The notes beneath the pieces were generated by a model, which ran no database searches, was not told the DNA's origin, and was given only the letters and a program-made list of their open reading frames with translations. From the NCBI GenBank assembly GCA_017506895.1, contig JAFWBV010000005.1, positions 131,983-190,001 of the forward strand: a stretch of DNA of 58,019 nucleotides. Reading direction: 5' to 3'. The first letter of the stretch is position 1. Each line of letters begins with the position of its first letter. Made by a program: the position numbers and the translations under genes. This document shows positions 17,150-26,082 of the stretch, piece after piece. This stretch comes from Candidatus Saccharimonadota bacterium (GTDB lineage: Bacteria > Patescibacteriota > Saccharimonadia > Saccharimonadales > Saccharimonadaceae).

Positions 17150-18376
17150 TTAGGCATCCTCCAAAATAATCTTTGCTAACCGTTTTGCGGCATCAGCTCT
17201 AGCTTCAGTCGCCAGTTTGTCAGCCATATCGGCTCGGAGCCTAGGCGATTTAACAAGATGTTGGATTTCATTAAGTAACAGCTTCGGGTCTTCCATCATT
17301 TTAGCATCGCCGATAACTGATGCGGCACCAAGTTCTTGCAAACGGCTGGCATTTTTGACCTGATGAGCACCAGGAAGACGTTCAAATGGGACTAGAATGG
17401 TGGCTTTACCTAGACCTGCCATTTCAGCAATTGTGGTAGCGCCAGCTCGAGACACGATAACATCGGCCGCACCCATAAGTTCATTCATAGTAGTGTTGAA
17501 CTCCCACATGCGGAAATTTGATTCTAAATTGGCATTTTCCCAGTTTTCGTAGCGTTTTAGGTCTACCATGTTTTCATAATGTTTGCGACCGGCAACCAAA
17601 CCAACTGAAGTAAATTCTAGTAGCTCTGGTAGGATTAATCTAGTAACTTCGTTGAGGTTTTCGGAGCCTTGCGAGCCACCGGTAATTACTACCAGTGGTT
17701 TTTCAGGGTTAAAAGAAAAAGCTTTTTTGTAAGACATTTGCTTGGGCAAACTAACTTTTTTGAATTCTGGGCCGACCGGAATGCCCGTCCAGACATAGTT
17801 TGGGTGCTTTTTTGTCATATCTTCGGAAATCGGCATACCGAAAGCTACTTTTTTAGCTTTTTTCATAAGAATACGATTTGCTAGACCTGCTACGGTGTCG
17901 GATTCATGGATAATATATGGAATTTTGAAACATCTTGCCGCTAGTCCAACTGGAAGGCAGACAAAGCCGCCTTTGAGAAAAATAACATTGGGCCTAGACG
18001 CTTTGCGAAATAGTCGGCAAAAAGAAACGACTAGCCCGGACAAAAATCCGAAAAAGCCTAGAATGTTGCCCCAGATAAGATCTTTAAGAGTGATATCAAG
18101 ATGGATAAAATAATCTTTGAACTTCCAGTTGGAATAGCGGTGAAATTTCCCTGCCGGAATGCGACGAACACGAATATATGGATTCTTTTTGTGACGTACT
18201 TCTTCGCCCCATTCGACACCAATCTCAGTCGTGAGTTTTGTGACGTTTTTGTAATATTTAAAATCTGTCCAAAATTCAATTTCGGCACGCGGCTTTAAAT
18301 TGATTATTTCACGAATTACGGCGACGGCTGGCGTAATGTGTCCCCCGGAGCCGCCTCCGACTACTAATATCTTCAT
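17150..18376 (-). CDS. murG: UDP-GlcNAc transferase MurG (lipid II synthesis)
   Basis: Adds GlcNAc to lipid I on the cytoplasmic face of the membrane. The N-terminal glycine loop VGGGSGGHITPAVAV and the C-terminal ITGGSQGSENLNEV and SRAGATTIAEMAGLG are family hallmarks. At 408 aa it is about 50 residues longer than the E. coli enzyme, from an insert of basic and hydrophobic residues around 60-110. ATG 18376 has GGGAGG ten bases upstream, inside ftsW; the two genes overlap by 68 bp. Confidence 0.95.
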   Translation of the reverse strand: MKILVVGGGSGGHITPAVAVIREIINLKPRAEIEFWTDFKYYKNVTKLTTEIGVEWGEEVRHKKNPYIRVRRIPAGKFHRYSNWKFKDYFIHLDITLKDLIWGNILGFFGFLSGLVVSFCRLFRKASRPNVIFLKGGFVCLPVGLAARCFKIPYIIHESDTVAGLANRILMKKAKKVAFGMPISEDMTKKHPNYVWTGIPVGPEFKKVSLPKQMSYKKAFSFNPEKPLVVITGGSQGSENLNEVTRLILPELLEFTSVGLVAGRKHYENMVDLKRYENWENANLESNFRMWEFNTTMNELMGAADVIVSRAGATTIAEMAGLGKATILVPFERLPGAHQVKNASRLQELGAASVIGDAKMMEDPKLLLNEIQHLVKSPRLRADMADKLATEARADAAKRLAKIILEDA

Positions 18377-19541
18377 TGCTTATTACCTCCCTACTAGTAT
18401 AGCACGAAAGTTGCAAACTTAAGCCAATTGCAAAGGCGACAAATATCATGCTAGTGCCACCATACGAAATAAGTGGCAAGGTGATGCCGGTAACTGGTAC
18501 TAGCCCAGTCATAGCCATGATATTGACCGCAACTCCTGCTAGAACCCAAGAAAACACACCAATAACAACTAGCTTATCATTCTGGGCATTTGTGTATTCG
18601 GCTACTTTTAACATGCGGAGTAATATGGCCGTAAAAACCAATAAAATCAGGAATAAACCAACGAAGCCAAATGTCTCACCCATAATGGCAAATACTGAGT
18701 CGTTAATAGATTCTGGTAGATAACCGGTGGCTTGAACCGAATTACCGATACCAACGCCGAAAAAACCGCCCGTCCCGATAGCAAGCATTGCGTTGTCGAC
18801 GTGATAGGTTGAGTCAGATGATTCTCCGCCGGTTAGTGTAGTTAACCAGGCATCTACACGTTGCATACGATGGCTTGATGAAGCAACTGCACCAACTGCA
18901 ATAACGATAACTAAAGCAAACATAATTAGGTACTGCTTGGCTGGCACACCAGAAATCAATAACATGCCAAAAATGATAGACATTAGTGTAACGCCGGTGC
19001 CTAAATCCCCCTGCGCTATAACTACCAAGAATAACGATGCTCCACAAACTATCAATAACGGCAACCAAAATTCTTTCCATTTGCCAATGTTCCCTTCCGC
19101 TTTTTTGCGAGAAAGAAAATCTGCCAAATAAATAATCATAGCTAGTTTCAAAAATTCAGCTGGCTGAAAGCTAAAGCCACCAATAGAAAACCAACGGCAC
19201 TCACCAAGTTCGCATTTTGCTAGACTTGAACCCGTCATTGATAAAAGCCAAAGAAGCGCTGATAGAACTAGAGCTATAATCATGATGGGTTTAGAATATT
19301 TTTGTAAGTATTTGTATGGAATAACTTTGAAGGCAAGAAAAAAAGCCACCAGTGAAAGAACGACAGAGCGCAATTGCCCGATGAAAAAATAGTTTGACTC
19401 ATAATCAGTACCGTAGGTATTGTTTAAGACATTAGCACGCATTGGGCCAATGGCATAAATAATTATCAAGCCAATTGCCATCAAAGCCAAGGTGGCAAAT
19501 AAAATGACTAAATCTGACTTGTGCTTACGGTTAGTCGCCAT
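18309..19541 (-). CDS. ftsW: Lipid II polymerase / division protein FtsW
   Basis: SEDS-family peptidoglycan glycosyltransferase with about ten membrane spans. FSFQPAEFLKLAMIIYLADF, AQGDLGTG and PVTGITLPLISYGGTS are signature segments. The first ATG in frame is 19541 (410 aa), preceded by GGAGGGG inside the end of mraY; an upstream TTG would add ten residues. The C-terminal tail overlaps the start of murG, suggesting translational coupling. It partners with the FtsI-type transpeptidase of the same operon. Confidence 0.94.
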   Translation of the reverse strand: MATNRKHKSDLVILFATLALMAIGLIIIYAIGPMRANVLNNTYGTDYESNYFFIGQLRSVVLSLVAFFLAFKVIPYKYLQKYSKPIMIIALVLSALLWLLSMTGSSLAKCELGECRWFSIGGFSFQPAEFLKLAMIIYLADFLSRKKAEGNIGKWKEFWLPLLIVCGASLFLVVIAQGDLGTGVTLMSIIFGMLLISGVPAKQYLIMFALVIVIAVGAVASSSHRMQRVDAWLTTLTGGESSDSTYHVDNAMLAIGTGGFFGVGIGNSVQATGYLPESINDSVFAIMGETFGFVGLFLILLVFTAILLRMLKVAEYTNAQNDKLVVIGVFSWVLAGVAVNIMAMTGLVPVTGITLPLISYGGTSMIFVAFAIGLSLQLSCYTSREVISNEDISSRRRLRGTHYASRRRNS

Positions 19542-19545
19542 AAGA

Positions 19546-20568
19546 TTAGATTGCCCCTCCGGTGGCGGCAATGAAAATACCTAGTATTGCACAAACCCCA
19601 GCAACGATCCAGAAACGCATGACGATCTTGGCTTCTCCCCAGCCCAACGCTTCCAGGTGATGGTGGAGTGGTGCAGAAATAAATATTTTACGGTGAAAGA
19701 ATTTTTTTGATGCAAGTTGAATAAGACTGGAACCGGCTTCGATAACAAATGGAAGACCGATTATTGGCAGTAAAAGAAAAGCATTAGTCATCATGGAGAC
19801 AACTCCGAGACCAGCACCTAAAGCAAATGAGCCAGTGTCGCCCATCATGAAGCGTGCAGGCGGAACGTTAAACCAGATGTAAGAAAGAAGCCAGCCCACA
19901 ACCGTTAAACAAAAACCAAATAATAGAATATTTCCCTGCAAGAGAGCTATTACACCATAAGATGCATATGATAACATAGCGAGCCCACCAGAAAGGCCGT
20001 CAAGCCCATCAGAAATATTTACTGCGTTTGACGTAGCTACTACCGCAAAAGCGAATATTATAGTCATCCAAACGACACCAACGTTAAAATCGCCAAGAAA
20101 TGGCACCATGATATCTGTCCAGCCAAGTTTAACTGAGAAAAACCAACCCAATACTAACCCAACAATTGTAATCAATAAGAACTTGACTGGACCACGTAGC
20201 CCTGCAGCTCCACGCCCGCTACCAAATATATTAATTACATCATCGATTACTCCTACCAGTGCACCACCGAGAAAACCCACTAGCGGAAGCCAAGTTTGAC
20301 CACGATCGAGATTAAAAATCCAAGTGACTGCAGTGACCGCAATAACGCCAACTAAACCAGCCATTGTTGGGAAAACGTGTTTGAATTTATGTGCGTGTAA
20401 TTTACGCATTACTGGCAAATCTTTACCATCAACGGTGGTAGTTTTTTGCTTTTTCCAGAACTTATATTTGTATGCGAAATGCGTATAAAAAGGCGTTAGA
20501 GCCATTGAGAATAAGAATCCACAAAGAGCTAATAATAGACCCTGAAAAATTTCATCATTTAATGTCAT
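19546..20568 (-). CDS. mraY: Phospho-MurNAc-pentapeptide transferase MraY
   Basis: Integral membrane enzyme that makes lipid I. Family motifs: GVIDDVINIFG, NAVNISDGLDGLSGG, GDTGSFALGAGLG and the HHHLEALGW loop. Two ATGs lie near the start. TATAAT on the minus strand ends six bases before the one at 20568, so this is chosen; the ATG at 20574 overlaps the -10 box itself. The gene may therefore have an internal leaderless promoter besides operon read-through. It follows ftsI closely. Confidence 0.94.
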   Translation of the reverse strand: MTLNDEIFQGLLLALCGFLFSMALTPFYTHFAYKYKFWKKQKTTTVDGKDLPVMRKLHAHKFKHVFPTMAGLVGVIAVTAVTWIFNLDRGQTWLPLVGFLGGALVGVIDDVINIFGSGRGAAGLRGPVKFLLITIVGLVLGWFFSVKLGWTDIMVPFLGDFNVGVVWMTIIFAFAVVATSNAVNISDGLDGLSGGLAMLSYASYGVIALLQGNILLFGFCLTVVGWLLSYIWFNVPPARFMMGDTGSFALGAGLGVVSMMTNAFLLLPIIGLPFVIEAGSSLIQLASKKFFHRKIFISAPLHHHLEALGWGEAKIVMRFWIVAGVCAILGIFIAATGGAI

Positions 20569-20580
20569 AACCATATTATA

Positions 20581-22323
20581 TCACGCACCTCCAGGTTTTA
20601 TCTTATAATAATCAATTAAATAATTTGAGATATTATCAAAGAGACTCATAGCGTCACCAGAACCGATGGATTGTCCTTCGCCCCACATTTTAACCATAAC
20701 GACGTATTGCGGTAATTCTCCACTTGTGCCAATAAAGCCAATATATGAACCAACAAGTTCCGCAAACGAGTCATCATAGGCGCCATTTCTAATAACCTGG
20801 GCAGTGCCAGATTTGCCGCCAATATCATAGCCTGGGCGATCTATACCGGCTCGAACTTTGTAGTTACGGTTGTTAATCAACATTCCGCGCATCATGGTAG
20901 ATGTTTCGTCGGATAATATTTTATTTTCAAGATGCTCCCCTGTCGATTTTGAACTGTCTGCTAGGACCGATGGCGTGCGCCAAGTGCCACCATTAATTAC
21001 AGCTGAGAAAGCAGTGGCGGTCTGAAGCATTGTAATGCTTAAATTTTGCCCAAAAGTTAGGTTGGCATAAGTAGAATCACGGCCCCATCCTTCATTTGGA
21101 TCAGGGATAAAGCCTTCCGCTTCAGATAATTCTACACCGGTGGTGTGACCTAAACGGAATTTATTATAATAGTAGTCAAAGAGTTTTTCTCTTCCTTGTT
21201 GATTGATATGATCTGGATTATCACCAAGAAGTTTTAATGCATAAATTGAGCCGGTGTTAAGAGACCAGTACAAGGCTTCCCGCATGGTTAAAGTTCCATA
21301 AAGGCTAGAACGAGTTTCAGCGTTCCAGATTTTCCAGTCGTCGACTTCTTCATAGTGTTTATTAAAATAGGTAGTGTCTGGAGTCATTTTTCCTTCGTTA
21401 ATAGCTGCGGAAAAAGCAAAGTTTTTACAGATGGAAGCTGGTTCATAAGGCACGTCAACGGTATAATTGTTATAAACTGATGCGTCATTGACCAAACTAT
21501 AGTTAGCAAGGTCATAATTTGGCAGATTGGCCATAGTAAGTACTTTGCCGGTATTTGGGTTCATAATTAAAACAGATGCGTTAGTAGCAGCTGTATTATT
21601 AATTGCATTAACCGCTAAATCTTCAACTCCTTTTTCGAGACCGCGCTCTATACTCAAAGTAATGTTTTCACCATTTTGGGCCGGAATTTTGACATTATCG
21701 TTCCCTATCGACAAAGCAACCTTATTGACGTCGGCAGTGGTTTTTAGTAGACCATCTTTGCCAGCTAGTGCTTGATTCAATGAGCCTTCCACACCATATT
21801 GACCAATCCCATCATTATTTACAAACCCCAGTAGACCAGATGCTAAATCGCCTTCCGGATAAACTCTTTGATTGGTTTTACGAAGCCAAACAGCTGGCAC
21901 ATCTGCTTCAATGATTTTTTCGACTGTCTCCCTTGGTACGCCTTTAGCCACAATGGCATACCTTAAGCCTTCTTGGTTATAAACATCATCTAGATTTTGG
22001 GTTTGATATTCTTTGGCATAGTCAGTTAATACTTTGGCAATATCTTCTTTTTTTGTAACAGCTGGATCGATAATTATTTGATATGTGGTTTGATTTAGAA
22101 CCACCGCAACTGGCTCACCGTGATCCATCATATAGATTTCTCCACGTTTTGCAGCAATCGTCTCGAGTAGTGTATGCTGCTCATTAGCTTTTGCGACCCA
22201 AGAATCGTGTTCAATAATCTGAATAAAAAATAGTCTAACTGCAATAATCAACATCGCAATTAAGACTATGTTTTTTAGCAAGCGTAATCTATGATTATTT
22301 GAATTAGTATTATTCTTTGACAT
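20581..22323 (-). CDS. ftsI: Division transpeptidase FtsI (class B PBP)
   Basis: A 580-aa bitopic penicillin-binding protein that cross-links septal peptidoglycan. Membrane anchor at residues 15-32, dimerisation domain, then the transpeptidase domain with SxxK in YEPASICKNF, SxN in YWSLNTGS and KSGT in IGGKSGTAQV. There is no PASTA domain. Its start overlaps the ftsL end by 14 bp, a sign of coupled translation. Confidence 0.94.
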   Translation of the reverse strand: MSKNNTNSNNHRLRLLKNIVLIAMLIIAVRLFFIQIIEHDSWVAKANEQHTLLETIAAKRGEIYMMDHGEPVAVVLNQTTYQIIIDPAVTKKEDIAKVLTDYAKEYQTQNLDDVYNQEGLRYAIVAKGVPRETVEKIIEADVPAVWLRKTNQRVYPEGDLASGLLGFVNNDGIGQYGVEGSLNQALAGKDGLLKTTADVNKVALSIGNDNVKIPAQNGENITLSIERGLEKGVEDLAVNAINNTAATNASVLIMNPNTGKVLTMANLPNYDLANYSLVNDASVYNNYTVDVPYEPASICKNFAFSAAINEGKMTPDTTYFNKHYEEVDDWKIWNAETRSSLYGTLTMREALYWSLNTGSIYALKLLGDNPDHINQQGREKLFDYYYNKFRLGHTTGVELSEAEGFIPDPNEGWGRDSTYANLTFGQNLSITMLQTATAFSAVINGGTWRTPSVLADSSKSTGEHLENKILSDETSTMMRGMLINNRNYKVRAGIDRPGYDIGGKSGTAQVIRNGAYDDSFAELVGSYIGFIGTSGELPQYVVMVKMWGEGQSIGSGDAMSLFDNISNYLIDYYKIKPGGA

Positions 22324-22657
22324 ATCCCGTTACCGTGGCGTCTTCCATCGTTGCCGCTACGGTACTATTTTTGGCAGTCGCAACTGAATTTAGACGTGCT
22401 TTTTCTACTGCAAGATCATCTTTTAAAATAGTCATTTCGTTTATTTCAGATTCAACGGAGGAAATCTCATAGTCATAGCTGGTGGCCCTTGTGCCTTCTG
22501 CAACATAAATCAAGCCAAATACTAATGTTAGCATACAAATAATAGCAATTTGAGAAATGGAACCAAGGCTTCTTTTGGTGTGGCGAACAGTATTGCGATT
22601 GCGAGCAAAACTATTGCTGATGGGCTCTCTCCTGGTGACGTATGTCTGACTGATCAT
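22310..22657 (-). CDS. ftsL: FtsL-like division protein
   Basis: A 115-aa protein: a basic N-terminal tail, one membrane span (about residues 35-55), then a heptad-rich helix (SSVESEINEMTILKDDLAVE). Position directly before ftsI is that of FtsL. Sequence conservation in this family is poor, so the call rests on topology and context. The start is preceded by GAGGATATC and an A run. The 240 bp upstream form a structured RNA region. Confidence 0.8.
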   Translation of the reverse strand: MISQTYVTRREPISNSFARNRNTVRHTKRSLGSISQIAIICMLTLVFGLIYVAEGTRATSYDYEISSVESEINEMTILKDDLAVEKARLNSVATAKNSTVAATMEDATVTGYVKE

Positions 22658-22675
22658 TTTTTTTTGATATCCTCG

Positions 22676-22899
22676 CTTATTTTTATTTTTGTTTTATTAT
22701 GTTGTTTGTTAAACCTTTGTCTTAGTCCGGGGTCTTTCTACAAGCAGAGCTATAAGTAACTTGGTAGCAGTGTCCCCGGGAAGGTCATACATTTTTCACA
22801 CTCTCTGTGAAAACTCTTTTTGGTAGGCCACACTCTGGCCCATATCATTAGCCCGGAATCTCTCAGGGGTAGTTTCCCGCCCCTGAGAGCGAAGGGAGA
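22676..22899 (-). ncRNA. Structured intercistronic RNA between the micro-ORF and ftsL
   Basis: Read leftward, four local hairpins follow each other: CTCTCAGGGG/CCCCTGAGAG just after the micro-ORF stop, GGGCCA/TGGCC, TTTTCACA/TGTGAAAA, and a possible long-range stem TCCGGG...CCCGGA that closes the module. There is no T run, so these are not simple terminators. Together with the 21-codon ORF upstream it looks like a cis-regulatory leader or mRNA-processing module inside the dcw operon. I do not recognise a known riboswitch. Confidence 0.6.
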
Positions 22900-22965
22900 C
22901 TAACGGAAATTTACCTTAACAGTTTGCTTGCGAGATTTGTTCGCAACTACGATTTGCTTTGGCAT
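22900..22965 (-). CDS. 21-residue basic micro-protein or leader peptide
   Basis: ATG at 22965 follows a very strong ribosome site (AAAAGGAGGCAAAT), one of the best in the window. The peptide begins MPKQIVVANKSRK and ends VKVNFR; it has seven basic and no acidic residues. It lies between rsmH and ftsL and is followed directly by the first hairpin of the structured RNA. It could be a regulatory leader peptide or a small RNA- or ribosome-binding protein. The strong Shine-Dalgarno sequence and exact operon placement argue that it is translated. Confidence 0.65.
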   Translation of the reverse strand: MPKQIVVANKSRKQTVKVNFR

Positions 22966-22998
22966 ATTTGCCTCCTTTTTTTTATGTTTTTATTTTTA

Positions 22999-23871
22999 TC
23001 AATTCCGCTTCGCTAATCGCAGTTTGGCGCTTCTAGCTCGCGGGTTGATAGCTAATTCGTTGGTGTCCGCAATAATTGGTTTTTTGTTGATGATGGTTAA
23101 TTCTGATTCTTCACCATGGCTCGAAGCTTCTTTAAAATACTCTTTAACAAGTCGATCTTCTAGGCTATGGAAAGTGATAATACCGAGACGACCACCTTTT
23201 TTGAGTAACTTGGGCAGATACGGTAAAGTTTTTTTAATCTGTTCTAACTCACCGTTGACTTCGATACGAACCGCTTGAAAGATTTTGGTTGCTGGATGAA
23301 TTTTTGTGTATTTAGACTTCTCTTTAATGATATCAGCCAATTCTTTGGTTGAGCTGATTGGCCGATGATGTACTATTGTTTTTGCGAGCATACTTGCACG
23401 GCCTGTTGGCTCTTCGCCATAGGTGGTGAATATGTTCACTAACTCACGTTCGCTGTATTTATTAATAATATCCGATGCCGTAATATTTTGTCTACGATCC
23501 ATCCGCATGTCAAGTGGAGCTTCATATTTGAATGAAAAACCACGATCTTCATTATCTAATTGCGGAGAAGAAACTCCGAAATCCGCCAGTATCAGGTCAA
23601 AAGTTTTTCCACACTCGAAAAGTTGCAGCACTGCACTATAAAAATCTGTATGCATGATATCAGTATCAGGTGGAAATTTGCTTTTTAGATGGCTAATAGC
23701 AAATTCGTCACGATCAACCAAAACTGCATTTTTATAGTTCTGTGTCACAGCCAAAATTTCGCTAGCATGTCCGCCATAACCGGCTGTCAAATCCAAATAC
23801 GACTCGCCTGGTTTTGGACTTAAATTTGCTAGAACTTCTGACAATAATACAGGGGTATGTAGTTTCTCCAT
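22999..23871 (-). CDS. rsmH: 16S rRNA C1402 N4-methyltransferase RsmH (MraW)
   Basis: SAM-dependent methylase of the small-subunit rRNA, first gene of the dcw operon. Motifs: HTPVLLSEVL, DLTAGYGGHASEIL (SAM loop), DFGVSSPQLD and GRLGIITFHSLEDR. The start is taken at 23871 (290 aa) because TATAAT ends six bases before this ATG; an in-frame ATG 54 bases further upstream would begin before the promoter. No mraZ precedes it. Confidence 0.94.
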   Translation of the reverse strand: MEKLHTPVLLSEVLANLSPKPGESYLDLTAGYGGHASEILAVTQNYKNAVLVDRDEFAISHLKSKFPPDTDIMHTDFYSAVLQLFECGKTFDLILADFGVSSPQLDNEDRGFSFKYEAPLDMRMDRRQNITASDIINKYSERELVNIFTTYGEEPTGRASMLAKTIVHHRPISSTKELADIIKEKSKYTKIHPATKIFQAVRIEVNGELEQIKKTLPYLPKLLKKGGRLGIITFHSLEDRLVKEYFKEASSHGEESELTIINKKPIIADTNELAINPRARSAKLRLAKRN

Positions 23872-24396
23872 GTATATATTATACATCTTTTTTGTCGCTT
23901 GAGACCGCTCAACTAGAAACTTCAACGTTTTTGTTTCTGCTTTGATTTTTGTTTGTTACACAATGAAATCCACCACGATTTACCAGCGCGAAGCTAATCA
24001 TATATCGCAGCCGTTGAGAGACTTATTGTGTTTTAGACCATATAGAGTTTTATTGGGAGGTGTGTTTTAGGGAAGGAACGCACGATTGTTTTGACGCATC
24101 TCGCTTGAGTTTTAATGCGCGTGAAGCTCCTAGATGATCGGTCTCAAACTGATTTTAAAGTACAACTTTTGTTTAGCGTTTTTGTTTATTGTTTCGCTGA
24201 TTTCAGTTTATTATATTTCTGCCAAAAAAGCAAGTGGTTTTTTGGATTTTTTTATATATTTTTTACGGTTGAGTTTTCCACAATTGTGGACAAATTCCCT
24301 GTTATTTTACCGAACAAATTCGCCTTGATTTTTGTTTAGATTATTTTGTAATAACCGAACATTTCCCTGTTTTCTGATAGATTGTCTCTGTTTACA
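23872..24396. other. Gene-free region with inverted DnaA-box-like pair
   Basis: About 525 bp upstream of the dcw operon. It contains TTTTCCACA-AT-TGTGGACAA (24274-24293), two DnaA-box-like 9-mers in inverted orientation, next to a T-rich tract (24240-24262). Two ACCGAACA copies follow near 24309 and 24353, the motif also found past the other end of the operon. Short open frames here have no ribosome sites or recognisable domains. Confidence 0.5.
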
Positions 24397-24425
24397 TTGA
24401 CTTTTCTCTAGTTTTATGATATAAT
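24397..24425 (+). promoter_or_regulatory. Promoter of the 183-aa LamG-like gene
   Basis: TTGACT, 17-base spacer, TATAAT. It is followed by a 45-base leader with GGAGG ten bases before the GTG start. Confidence 0.85.
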
Positions 24426-24475
24426 GGATAGGTTACATATTTTGTGAAGTAGTTTAAAAAGGAGGTGAAAAAGGA

Positions 24476-25027
24476 GTGACTGAATTTTGTTATCAGGTTG
24501 ACGCTGTGAGTAATAAATCTGATTATTGCTATGTTTACTGTATTAATAAGCCATTTGATGGCAAACTGTTGATTAAGGATTTTCCTTATTTAATTGATAG
24601 TTCTTGTTTTATTCTTAAATCTCAGAATAATGAGGCAAAAAGTTGTAAGTTCGGATCTTATGTATTCGATCATATGGCCGATATCCTTTCTGGGAACGAC
24701 ACTCATGCTGTGTTTAATTCCCTTATCGTAGAACATGATTTTAGTTTATCAGTTACTATCAACGCAACTGACAACGCATTCGATATCGACTCTTACGTTG
24801 AATTCGAGGTCAAAGCTCAAAACTTTGCAAGTTTTGGCTTGATTGTCTCTGATAAAAATAACCGCATAATTGATTATTATAGTGTTCAATTGTACAGCGA
24901 TGGCGCTGTACAGATATTCGAACACTACGACGATGACTCGATAGACTATTTAAAATGGTCAACGAAGTCGATAAAATTCTTCAGAAAAAACTGTTATCCG
25001 AAAATCGAGATAACAGATTGTTATTAA
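24476..25027 (+). CDS. Protein of unknown function with a LamG-like C-terminal half
   Basis: A 183-aa soluble protein starting at GTG with GGAGG ten bases upstream. The C-terminal half (about 95-170) alternates short strands: YVEFEVKAQNFASFGLIVSD, then YYSVQLYSDGAVQIFEHYDD. This is the pattern of concanavalin/LamG-type sandwich domains. It has no signal peptide and about seven Cys. It has its own promoter and terminator and lies directly before a DUF4868 gene. I do not recognise a family; the fold guess is inference. Confidence 0.6.
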   Translation: MTEFCYQVDAVSNKSDYCYVYCINKPFDGKLLIKDFPYLIDSSCFILKSQNNEAKSCKFGSYVFDHMADILSGNDTHAVFNSLIVEHDFSLSVTINATDNAFDIDSYVEFEVKAQNFASFGLIVSDKNNRIIDYYSVQLYSDGAVQIFEHYDDDSIDYLKWSTKSIKFFRKNCYPKIEITDCY

Positions 25028-25037
25028 TCACTCCTTT

Positions 25038-25067
25038 GTCCCTAGTATTTATACTAGGGACTTTTTT
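25038..25067 (+). terminator. Terminator after the LamG-like gene
   Basis: GTCCCTAGTAT-TT-ATACTAGGGAC, an 11-bp perfect stem, and six T. It makes the next gene an independent unit with its own TATAAT near 25071. Confidence 0.9.
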
Positions 25068-25101
25068 ATGTTATAATGGAGAAAATAAGTGGAGATTTTA
25101 T

Positions 25102-26079
25102 ATGGATAATACTGATTTCGATGTGTTCCTGTGGGCCAATGAGATCGATGAAGTAAAAAATAATGTTTCGGCGGAATTGTTTTTATTTAATAAAAACTAT
25201 ACTCCTTTTAAGATTAAGTATTCGGACAAATTGACTGGCGCAGTGAAGGCTATGTTTATGCAAGAAGCTGTTTCTTTTATCATTAAGGAAGCAGACAAAG
25301 GCCTGGAATGTCGAGAATATGAACGAGCTGATGGCGAAGAAAAAGTCATATATCGTACTTCCCTTTCTAAGGTCGGTCGAGCTGAAACCTTAATCCACCT
25401 GATTGAAAATGAGTATAAAGATATCGACTATTTCTCTGAAAATGAATATGATTTTAAAAAAGTAAAAGGAATCATTGCCAAATTTACTTATCCGGGTGAA
25501 TCTGGAATGAAGACTTTTTATATAGCGAAGATTTTGCCAGCCTCGGCGGCCCTTAAAGGCGCAACCTCTTGGGAGATTAACGGTGAATCATTTGAACCAT
25601 TCTCGGCCGAGATTGCGTTGAAAATGCCAGATGACAATCAAGTTGCCATTGTTGACGGGACAATTATTGTATTTAATCAGGCTAAATTTGAAAATTTGTT
25701 CCAGTATGACTATAAGTCGCAAGTAATTGCAGAAGCGAAAGCGAAAGAATTGACCGAAAAATATAAATTATCCTTTGCTGAAGGATTAACGCTTGATGCT
25801 TTACTCGCTGACAAAAAGCCAATTTTGAAAAAAGTACAAGCAATGGATATTGCCGAAGAGATGCCACAAGATAAGCTGCTAGATTATGCGGATGAGATGC
25901 AATTAGAACTTATGACGGATGACGATGGTTCAATTATTATTATGGACGATAAAGATTTAACGATGTTTGTAAATCTTTTAAATGAAGATTATTATGTGTC
26001 ACCAGTGAATGGTAGGCGCTACGAGATTAAGAGCAAAAAACTACTCGGTGAACCAGATGGTGAACCACCAAGAGGTTAA
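25102..26079 (+). CDS. DUF4868 protein, related to Kiwa component KwaB
   Basis: 325 aa from ATG 25102, which has GTGGAG seven bases upstream; the frame continues upstream but overlaps the previous gene and terminator. The central part VDGTIIVFNQAKFENLFQYD and the C-terminal LLNEDYYVSP with GRRYEIKSKKLLG match what I know of DUF4868, the domain of KwaB in the Kiwa antiphage system. KwaA (a small four-span membrane protein) is not present beside it. It may be a stand-alone DUF4868 protein or a variant pairing with the upstream LamG-like gene. Confidence 0.7.
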   Translation: MDNTDFDVFLWANEIDEVKNNVSAELFLFNKNYTPFKIKYSDKLTGAVKAMFMQEAVSFIIKEADKGLECREYERADGEEKVIYRTSLSKVGRAETLIHLIENEYKDIDYFSENEYDFKKVKGIIAKFTYPGESGMKTFYIAKILPASAALKGATSWEINGESFEPFSAEIALKMPDDNQVAIVDGTIIVFNQAKFENLFQYDYKSQVIAEAKAKELTEKYKLSFAEGLTLDALLADKKPILKKVQAMDIAEEMPQDKLLDYADEMQLELMTDDDGSIIIMDDKDLTMFVNLLNEDYYVSPVNGRRYEIKSKKLLGEPDGEPPRG

Positions 26080-26082
26080 TGA

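Noticed and set aside
22676-22899. Known riboswitch (SAM, TPP, FMN, cobalamin, glycine)
   Set aside because: None of their conserved core sequences is present.
24115-24339. Hydrophobic 64-74-aa open frames upstream of the LamG-like gene
   Set aside because: Two overlapping frames, no ribosome site; apparent hydrophobicity comes from T-rich DNA.
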